A stretch of 64,000 nt of DNA from Lachnospiraceae bacterium (GTDB lineage: Bacteria > Bacillota > Clostridia > Lachnospirales > Anaerotignaceae), in contig CAJTKM010000005.1 in assembly GCA_910576545.1 (NCBI GenBank), positions 62,001 through 126,000 of the forward strand, in the 5' to 3' direction. Made by a program: the position numbers and the translations under genes. The notes beneath the pieces are model-generated. The model saw only the letters and a program-made list of their open reading frames with translations, was not told the origin of the DNA and searched no databases. Numbering within the stretch: position 1 is the stretch's first letter; each line of letters starts with the position of its first letter. This document shows, in pieces, positions 59,119 to 64,000 of this stretch.

Positions 59119-59982
59119 TCAAAACAGGCTTAACTGCGTCTGTTTTTCCTCAAAAGTGCGCAGATAGGCAAAAATCTGTTCATTATTATGGACGATGCCG
59201 TTTTTTTCGCAGGTGTTGTGGAACAGTTCCATAAGCGGTTTATTCTGCGGGCTGTTTGCCTGATACTGAAGTCCGTAGGTTTGAATGTATTTTTCCTTCA
59301 TTCCGGGGAAATGCCTGTCCAACTGGCTGTAAAAGTATTCGCGGTTTCCCTCGCGGAGTGTGAGCCCCATCCCGAAGCAGATTATGCCATAAACACCTGC
59401 GTCCGCGCAGCTGTCCAGAATAGCCAGAATATTTTCAGGGGTATCGTTGATAAAAGGGAGGATGGGAGAAAGCCACACAACGGTCGGTATACCTGCGTCA
59501 CGCAGCTGATTCAATGCTTCGATACGCTCCCTTGTGGTGCAGACATTTGGTTCCAGTTTTTTGCATAGCGCATCATCATAGGTGGTCAGCGTCATCTGAA
59601 CCACGCATTTGCTTTTGCTATGGATGGCCTGAAGCAGTTCCAAATCCCGCAGAACCCGATTTGATTTGGTATGCAGAGTAATGCCGAAGCCATACCGGTG
59701 TATCAGAAGCAACGCTTTTCTGACGCTGCCTATGGTATCTTCAAGCGGAATATAGGGATCTGTCATAGAACCAGTCCCCAGCATACATTTTGAGCGTTTC
59801 CGTCGCAAAGCCTGTTCGAGCAGTACGGCTGCGTTTTCTTTCACTTCAATATCTTCGAAGTCGTGATTCATGCGGTAGCATTTGCTTCTGGAATCACAGT
59901 ATATGCAGCCGTGGGAACAGCCGCGGTATAAATTTATCCCGTTATTTGCGGACAGAATCCCTTTGGATTGGACAAAATGCAT
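59119..59982 (-). CDS. Radical SAM protein (SPL-like family)
   Basis: A 287-residue radical SAM enzyme. Cys22, Cys26 and Cys29 in GCSHGCIYCD bind the [4Fe-4S] cluster. The GTGSMTDPYIPLE and TLHTKSNRVLRDLELL segments place it with the spore photoproduct lyase-related Rv2578c-type group (COG1533), whose members have no firm function. It is in the cytoplasm. It is the only gene in its unit and is followed by a long structured noncoding region. AGGAGGTGTTCTG precedes the ATG. Confidence 0.88.
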   Translation of the reverse strand: MHFVQSKGILSANNGINLYRGCSHGCIYCDSRSKCYRMNHDFEDIEVKENAAVLLEQALRRKRSKCMLGTGSMTDPYIPLEDTIGSVRKALLLIHRYGFGITLHTKSNRVLRDLELLQAIHSKSKCVVQMTLTTYDDALCKKLEPNVCTTRERIEALNQLRDAGIPTVVWLSPILPFINDTPENILAILDSCADAGVYGIICFGMGLTLREGNREYFYSQLDRHFPGMKEKYIQTYGLQYQANSPQNKPLMELFHNTCEKNGIVHNNEQIFAYLRTFEEKQTQLSLF

Positions 59983-60149
59983 CAGAACACCTCCTGTTGG
60001 CGCCAGTTTCCATTTATGGTATCACAATGGGCGGCATACTGCAATGCGGTCCCCAAAAAAGGTGTGTCCTAACGTGCATTTTATAAAATATTGTAAATAG
60101 GATTTTTTATTTTATTCCTCATCGCACGAAGGGCGATGGCGATCGGGGG

Positions 60150-60190
60150 CAAGGGGGCTGAGTCCCCTGCGGGAGTTTGAGGGCCTAGCC
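60150..60190. repeat. GC-rich repeat family copy H (degenerate)
   Basis: CAAGGGGGCTGAGTCCCCTG then CGGGAGTTTGAGGG matches the first module of the family; the second module has diverged. Confidence 0.5.
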
Positions 60191-60268
60191 ATAAACTCTG
60201 CAAATGGAGCACTCCCCGGAAGAAGGCTGAAATTTCAAGCCGGAAGGATAAAAAAGGGAAATTATATG

Positions 60269-60297
60269 TTGTACCGGAGTGGGAAATGAAGTATAAT
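60269..60297 (+). promoter_or_regulatory. Promoter of the COG2426-rsmA unit
   Basis: TTGTAC (60269-60274), 17 bases, TATAAT (60292-60297), 41 bases before the start codon. Confidence 0.75.
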
Positions 60298-60338
60298 AAA
60301 AAAATATGCACTTTGCTTTATTTTAGGAGGAGATATTT

Positions 60339-60836
60339 TTGGCTGAAACCATTGCGAACTGGTTTGTTACAAATTTACAGGGGACGATATCAAGGGAACT
60401 GATTGTATTTCTTGTGTCCCTGCTGCCTATATTGGAGCTGCGCGGCGGCATTATCGCGGGCTTTGCCCTCCAGATGGGGTGGCTGCCGACATTCCTGATT
60501 TCCTACATCGGCAATCTTTTGCCAATCCCGTTTATACTGCTTTTTATCCGGTATATTTTCCGTGTGCTGAAAAAAACGCCCCTGCGCGGTTTCGTGGCAT
60601 GGTGTGAGCGGAAGGCGGAGCAGAAAAGCGACCAGATACGGAAATATGCCTATTGGGGCGTTTTCCTGTTTGTCGCGATTCCGCTGCCCGGCACAGGAGC
60701 ATGGATGGGTGCGCTGATAAGTGTTCTTCTGAATATGGACCCGAAAAAGACTTTCCCTGTCATCATGGTGGGGGTGCTGACTGCTGGAATTATCGTTTCT
60801 GTCCTCAGCTTTGGACTGCTGGGCAGCTTGCTTTGA
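60339..60836 (+). CDS. COG2426 small membrane protein (putative small multidrug export family)
   Basis: A 165-residue protein with about four membrane helices. LVSLLPILELRGGIIAGFALQMG and VFLFVAIPLPGTGAWMGALI are the signatures of this family, which was named for drug export but has no demonstrated transport substrate. It starts with TTG at 60339 after AGGAGGAGATATT. rsmA follows after 13 bases, so they are co-transcribed. Confidence 0.9.
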   Translation: MAETIANWFVTNLQGTISRELIVFLVSLLPILELRGGIIAGFALQMGWLPTFLISYIGNLLPIPFILLFIRYIFRVLKKTPLRGFVAWCERKAEQKSDQIRKYAYWGVFLFVAIPLPGTGAWMGALISVLLNMDPKKTFPVIMVGVLTAGIIVSVLSFGLLGSLL

Positions 60837-60849
60837 AAGGAAGGAACTC

Positions 60850-61758
60850 ATGAAAGAGCGTATTGCAACACCAACGAAAACCAGACAGATTATTCAAAAA
60901 AACAGCTTTGCTTTCAAAAAGGGCTATGGGCAGAATTTTTTAATTGATTCCAATATTTTAGACAATATCGTTTCCAGCGCGGAAATTACGCCGGAGGACT
61001 TTGTGCTGGAAATCGGCCCGGGTATCGGTTCACTGACACAGGTGCTGGCGGAAAACGTCCGCAGGGTGCTGGCGGTTGAGATTGATTCCGCACTGATTCC
61101 CATACTGAGGCAGACGCTGGCTGGATATGACAACATTGAAATTTTGAATCAGGATATTTTGAAAACAAACCTCGATACCCTGATTCGCGAAAAAAATGAC
61201 GGCAGACCAATCAAGGTTGTTGCGAACCTGCCGTATTACATCACAACGCCGATACTGATGGAGCTTCTGGAAAAGCATTACCCTGTCACCAGCCTGACCG
61301 TTATGGTGCAGAAGGAGGTTGCCGGACGGATGCAGGCATTGCCCGGCACAAAAGATTACGGTGCGCTTTCCGTTGCAGTGCAGTATTACTGCGATGCGGA
61401 GATTGCTATGGTTGTGCCGCCGTCCTGCTTTATGCCGCGCCCGAAGGTGGCTTCGGCAGTCATTATGCTGCGTGTCCTGCCAGAGCGGCGGGTCAAAACG
61501 CTGGATGAGGATTTGTTTTTTCATATCGTCAAATGCGCGTTCGGGCAGCGGCGAAAAACCCTGCTCAACAGCCTGTCCAATCAGGGCAATCTGGGGCTTT
61601 CCAAAGAGGAACTGACGGAGATTTTGCGCGGTCTGGGCTGGGACGAGCGTATTCGGGGCGAAACACTGGGCCTGCCGGAATTTGCGCGCCTCACAGACGC
61701 CATTATCCATGCAGGCGGCGCGAAGCCTGCCGAGCCGGATACTGCGGTGTTCCGCTGA
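60850..61758 (+). CDS. rsmA: 16S rRNA dimethyladenosine transferase
   Basis: A 302-residue SAM-dependent methylase (KsgA) that dimethylates two adenines near the 3' end of 16S rRNA. KKGYGQNFLIDSNILDNIV, the SAM-binding VLEIGPGIGSLTQVLAE, VVANLPYYITTPI (catalytic motif) and FGQRRKTLLNSL are all in place. The ATG at 60850 has AAGGAAGGAACTC upstream; an in-frame start at 60811 lies inside the previous gene. Loss of the enzyme gives kasugamycin resistance in other bacteria. Confidence 0.96.
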   Translation: MKERIATPTKTRQIIQKNSFAFKKGYGQNFLIDSNILDNIVSSAEITPEDFVLEIGPGIGSLTQVLAENVRRVLAVEIDSALIPILRQTLAGYDNIEILNQDILKTNLDTLIREKNDGRPIKVVANLPYYITTPILMELLEKHYPVTSLTVMVQKEVAGRMQALPGTKDYGALSVAVQYYCDAEIAMVVPPSCFMPRPKVASAVIMLRVLPERRVKTLDEDLFFHIVKCAFGQRRKTLLNSLSNQGNLGLSKEELTEILRGLGWDERIRGETLGLPEFARLTDAIIHAGGAKPAEPDTAVFR

Positions 61759-61782
61759 ATATACCTATGTCAGGCAAAGGCA
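61759..61782. repeat. Degraded copy of the 6241-6264 repeat
   Basis: ATATACC-TATGTCAGGC-AAAGGCA differs from 6241-6264 at three of 24 positions. It directly follows rsmA, in the same relative place as the first copy, and lacks the opposing arm, so no hairpin forms. Confidence 0.5.
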
Positions 61783-61786
61783 GGAA

Positions 61787-62620
61787 TTAAAGGAGGCTGG
61801 ACAGCGTGCCGCTTTCTGCCGCGTTTTTCAGGCGGAATGTAATATTTTCCAATGCACCGGAAAGGTACGCTGTCAGTTCCGTAGAATCGCCGTAATATTT
61901 CTGTATAAACGCCGCAACGGCGTTTTTTAATTGCTGTGTTATTTGTGGCAGACAGGTATTTGCGAATTTGCCGCGAATCCGCAGAAAATCCTCGTGGACA
62001 AATTCCCGTTCGGAAAGCGGCTTTCCAGCAAGCAGATGCCCAGCAAGCGTGGTCAGAACGATTTCGCAGACGTTTTCCATCAGGCTCCCGTATTGGCTGT
62101 TATAACGGGAGAGTATGCCTTTGACAGTTCCCTCAGGAAATCCGTTCAGAAATGCCTGTTCCAGATGGATACATTCGATAAAGCTATAAATCCGGTCTAT
62201 CCCCGTCTGTCCGGAAAGGTCGCGCAGGAGGGGATAGTCCAGTGTCAGCATGGTTTCCTGCGGCATGAATTTTGTGTCATACCATTTGAAAAATTCCGGT
62301 AGACCCTGTTGAAAGGCATCGTATAGACAGCGGTTTCCATAGCTGTCGAAGTCTTGCAGGGTTTCGTGGTATAATGCCAGTGCCGCCCGTGTTTTTTCCT
62401 CCACGGCTGCCGCGCCGATTGCGTAAGCCTGCCGCGCGGAAAGCCCTTCTGCCTGAACAAGCGCGTTTGTCTGCACCTGTTCCGCTTCACGGATACAGTA
62501 TAAAACAGCCTCTGTCAGCTGTTCGGCTGTTTCGTAGGGAATAGATGTACTTTCAAATGCAGTGTATTTTTCCGCCAGCTGTCCCAGTATGGGGAATAAT
62601 TCTTCCATCGTGTATTCCAT
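61787..62620 (-). CDS. DUF6179-like protein
   Basis: A 277-residue soluble, helix-rich protein. YGNRCLYDAFQQGLPEFFKWYDTKFMPQETMLTLDYPLL is a distinctive stretch that I associate with DUF6179, a Clostridia-specific family without known function. The ATG at 62620 has GGGAGGTGA upstream and lies just after the stop of the preceding gene, so the two are translationally coupled. The close pairing suggests that the two proteins act together. The family assignment is from memory and should be treated as tentative. Confidence 0.7.
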   Translation of the reverse strand: MEYTMEELFPILGQLAEKYTAFESTSIPYETAEQLTEAVLYCIREAEQVQTNALVQAEGLSARQAYAIGAAAVEEKTRAALALYHETLQDFDSYGNRCLYDAFQQGLPEFFKWYDTKFMPQETMLTLDYPLLRDLSGQTGIDRIYSFIECIHLEQAFLNGFPEGTVKGILSRYNSQYGSLMENVCEIVLTTLAGHLLAGKPLSEREFVHEDFLRIRGKFANTCLPQITQQLKNAVAAFIQKYYGDSTELTAYLSGALENITFRLKNAAESGTLSSLL

Positions 62621-62625
62621 CGCGC

Positions 62626-63153
62626 TCACCTCCCGCAAAGCTCTTTTAATGTTTCCCGATACAGTTCGTAATCCCACCGCTGGACTTCGTCAAAGCGGGA
62701 ATATTCCCCGCGCCCATCTGTAGCAAGATAGCCGCGGTAGCCTGCGCGCACTGCCTGTGCGAAATTACTGAGGCATGTCCCCTCCAAATAGTCCAGGTCG
62801 CCAAAACAAAGAAATTCAAACTGTTCCTTCATCAGGTGCAGGAGTTCATCGTCAGTGAGATTATCTTGGACTTCATTTTTGTACAGGTAGAAGATTTCCT
62901 GTAAGCGGACAAGCGTTTCAACATAATTCGACTGGCAGATGAAATCAGAATCACAAAATGTGTCGATGAGCTGCGGCAGTATGCCCCCACCAAACTCCAC
63001 GCGCTTCTGCTCCCGCAAAGCATTGCCCCGTTCCTGCAAAAGCAGTTCCGCGTCCTGTCTGGTGAGAGTTAGCCCGAAACGCTCTGATTTTTCATTCGTT
63101 TCCAGCGTTTTTGTCAGCATTTCCTGCCGCTGATAAGCAAGCATCCAATCCAT
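62626..63153 (-). CDS. DUF6323-like protein
   Basis: A 175-residue soluble protein. FGLTLTRQDAELLLQERGNALREQKRVEFGGGILPQLIDTFCDSDFICQSNYVETL and LTDDELLHLMKEQFEFLCFGDLDYLEGTCLSNFAQAVRAGYRGY fit what I recall as DUF6323, found beside DUF6179 in Clostridia. It may be an adaptor or regulatory protein; no catalytic motif is visible. The ATG at 63153 lies nine bases after AAAGGGG. It is the first gene of the pair and lies divergent from a candidate small RNA. Confidence 0.7.
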   Translation of the reverse strand: MDWMLAYQRQEMLTKTLETNEKSERFGLTLTRQDAELLLQERGNALREQKRVEFGGGILPQLIDTFCDSDFICQSNYVETLVRLQEIFYLYKNEVQDNLTDDELLHLMKEQFEFLCFGDLDYLEGTCLSNFAQAVRAGYRGYLATDGRGEYSRFDEVQRWDYELYRETLKELCGR

Positions 63154-63238
63154 ACATATGCGCCCCTTTCTATACTGACAGGTTTCCGTACAACCGTTGG
63201 ATTTAGAGTATAGCACTCGGCGGGCTGCATTACCAGTC

Positions 63239-63366
63239 TTGAATTTTTGTCAGTTTTGTGGTATAATATTATTAGGAAGAAAGGAAAAAGAGAGCTTGTT
63301 TTTGGGAAACAAACGCCCATTATGCATAACATTTTATCGGAGGCATACGGAAGGTATGCTTTTTTT
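63239..63366 (+). ncRNA. Candidate small RNA gene (promoter to terminator)
   Basis: TTGAAT (63239-63244), 17 bases, TATAAT (63262-63267) make a strong rightward promoter. About 70 bases further, GCATAC-GGAAG-GTATGC followed by T7 (63343-63366) is an intrinsic terminator in the same direction. The transcript would be about 90 bases, purine-rich at its 5' end (GGAAGAAAGGAAAAAGAGAG). No start codon with a ribosome binding site gives an ORF that closes inside it. Both flanking genes read leftward, so neither needs these signals. Confidence 0.5.
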
Positions 63367-63424
63367 GCAGGACGGAGATGGGATTTCGTCAAATCGGGTG
63401 CAAATCATTCAAATTATAATCAAA

Positions 63425-63670
63425 TCAAAGACGTACCATTGTGTCAATCATAGAGCTGATTTTATCTCGGCTGATTTTTTCCATGATTGCTTTTTTAACG
63501 AACTCGTCCTTGCTGTAACCAAATTCGTCGATATATTCCTGAAATACTGCCATTGTTTCCGCGTCAAGGGAAACCGTCAGTTTTTTGGCAGCTGTGCCGG
63601 CTTTTTTTGCGGCAGACTTGGCGGCAGTTTTTTTAGTGGGTTTTGCTGTGGATTTTTTTGCTTCTGCCAT
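63425..63670 (-). CDS. Lysine-rich small protein with a ribbon-helix-helix-like C-terminus
   Basis: An 81-residue protein. The first 30 residues are Lys/Ala/Thr repeats (KKSTAKPTKKTAAKSAAKKA), like histone H1 tails or Hc1-type proteins. The rest (KKLTVSLDAETMAVFQEYIDEFGYSKDEFVKKAIMEKI) matches the strand-helix-helix plan of small RHH/CopG DNA-binding proteins. It should therefore bind DNA, perhaps as a nucleoid-associated factor. AAAGGAGCCAAACC precedes the ATG. I do not know a named orthologue. Confidence 0.75.
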   Translation of the reverse strand: MAEAKKSTAKPTKKTAAKSAAKKAGTAAKKLTVSLDAETMAVFQEYIDEFGYSKDEFVKKAIMEKISRDKISSMIDTMVRL

Positions 63671-63730
63671 GGTTTGGCTCCTTTCTGAAAAGAAGAGGGG
63701 AATTTTATCCCCCTCCTCGAAATATACTGC

Positions 63731-64000
63731 TCAATCGTTTCTTTCGTCAGATTTCATCGCTTCCAGCGTGCGGTCCAGAAGCGTATCCAAATCCCAGCCG
63801 AGCCGTTCCGCACCGGACATAATGACATCGCGGTTGCAGCCGGCAGCAAAGCGTTTGTCCTTAAATTTTTTCTTTAAAGATTTTACTTCCATGTCACGGA
63901 TGCTTTTGGAGGGGCGCATCAGTGCCGCTGCGCCAATCAGCCCTGTCAGCTCATCCACAGCGAAAAGCACCTTTTCCATTTCATGCTCAGGCTCTATATC
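63731..64000 (-). CDS. HD-domain hydrolase (C-terminal part, 5' end beyond window)
   Basis: Ninety codons of a leftward gene whose start lies past the right edge. The frame is open to base 64000 (DIEPEHEMEKVLFAVDELTGLIGAAALMRPSK). AVDELTGLIGAAALMRPSK followed by KKFKDKRFAAGCNR is the C-terminal part of a short HD-superfamily phosphohydrolase found widely in Clostridia. The metal-binding HD motif itself must lie outside the window. An internal ATG at 63979 is unlikely to be the true start. Confidence 0.8.
   Translation of the reverse strand, partial: DIEPEHEMEKVLFAVDELTGLIGAAALMRPSKSIRDMEVKSLKKKFKDKRFAAGCNRDVIMSGAERLGWDLDTLLDRTLEAMKSDERND

Larger units (their letters stand above)
59983..60338. 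other. Spacer with a folded GC-rich region before the COG2426 gene
   Basis: No gene is visible. Bases 60121-60240 can fold into several stems: GGGG/CCCC within 60150-60168, GAGTTT/AAACTC (60174-60199) and GGCT/AGCC (60228-60243). The left part matches the GC-rich repeat family. A promoter at 60269-60297 lies downstream of the fold, so the fold is not in the leader of the COG2426 gene if that promoter is used. Confidence 0.55.

Noticed and set aside
60128-60165. Fluoride riboswitch suggested by GGGCGATGGCGATCGGG
   Set aside because: Only the GCGATGG core fits. The paired 3' motif and pseudoknot elements are missing, and the downstream gene is not a fluoride exporter type.
63247-63453. 68-codon plus-strand frame overlapping the candidate small RNA
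   Set aside because: It begins within the promoter region and runs through the terminator into the opposite-strand gene; no ribosome binding site is present.
1-64000. tRNA, rRNA, insertion sequences, prophage and restriction or other defence systems
   Set aside because: I looked for conserved cores (transposase DDE patterns, integrases, T-box leaders, tRNA acceptor and T-loop patterns) and found none that could be supported.

Overview
This is a bacterial chromosome segment, almost certainly from an anaerobic, endospore-forming Firmicute of class Clostridia (Lachnospirales/Eubacteriales-like). The evidence is a full-length spo0A with the family's C-terminal DNA-binding region, ireB-ruvX-DUF1292 beside RNase J, strong GGAGG ribosome binding sites with many TTG and GTG starts, a Firmicutes-type SAM-I riboswitch on metK, an L10 leader, and ferredoxin-dependent 2-oxoacid metabolism. 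Base composition is close to 50% GC. I see no rRNA, tRNA, transposase, phage gene or CRISPR array. The exact genus cannot be read from the sequence.

Left part (1-17.5 kb). A leftward operon encodes indolepyruvate:ferredoxin oxidoreductase (iorA, iorB), a class I CoA-transferase and, after a gap with palindromes, an OFA-type MFS transporter that runs off the left edge. A divergent LysR regulator faces it. Next comes a complete AI-2 quorum-signal system, lsrR-lsrK-cupin (leftward) and lsrA-C-D-B-F (rightward), with the same divergent layout as in enterobacteria. LsrG is missing and a small cupin stands beside lsrK. An AEC-family transporter and a small zinc-binding protein follow.

Middle (17.5-41.8 kb). 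A MarR regulator and an FtsH protease form one operon with a clear promoter and operator. Then come murA, a DEAD-box helicase, an aldo/keto reductase with a divergent LysR, and a TSCPD protein. The translation block is rpmG-secE-nusG-rplK-rplA-(L10 leader)-rplJ-rplL. Both rplK and rplA are preceded by similar L1-type mRNA structures. rpoB does not follow rplL; an Rrf2 regulator and a YbaK deacylase lie convergently. A two-component system, a ClC-type channel, an amino-acid ABC transporter, RNase J and the ireB operon complete this part.

Right part (41.8-64 kb). This holds mostly small metabolic, repair and accessory genes: AraC/DUF2000, tag, a YwqG-like protein, proB and proA split by two small membrane-protein genes, DUF2971, hemB-hemL-DNA glycosylase-GNAT, and a small accessory group (DUF3788, GNAT, SMI1/KNR4). 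Then follow riboswitch-controlled metK, a tautomerase-like gene, spo0A, a radical SAM protein, a COG2426 membrane protein, rsmA, two linked unknown genes (probably DUF6323 and DUF6179), a lysine-rich small protein and the end of an HD-domain gene.

Intergenic spaces carry several repeat families: GC-rich stem-loops (about eight copies), a 39-base repeat (two copies), two elements bounded by long inverted repeats, and a 31-base perfect palindrome beside 44-base tandem repeats. A rightward promoter and terminator between leftward genes near 63.3 kb look like a small RNA gene. The most informative biology is the lsr cluster with its cupin and altered LsrB pocket, the ior/CoA-transferase operon, the MarR-FtsH operon, and the noncoding elements.
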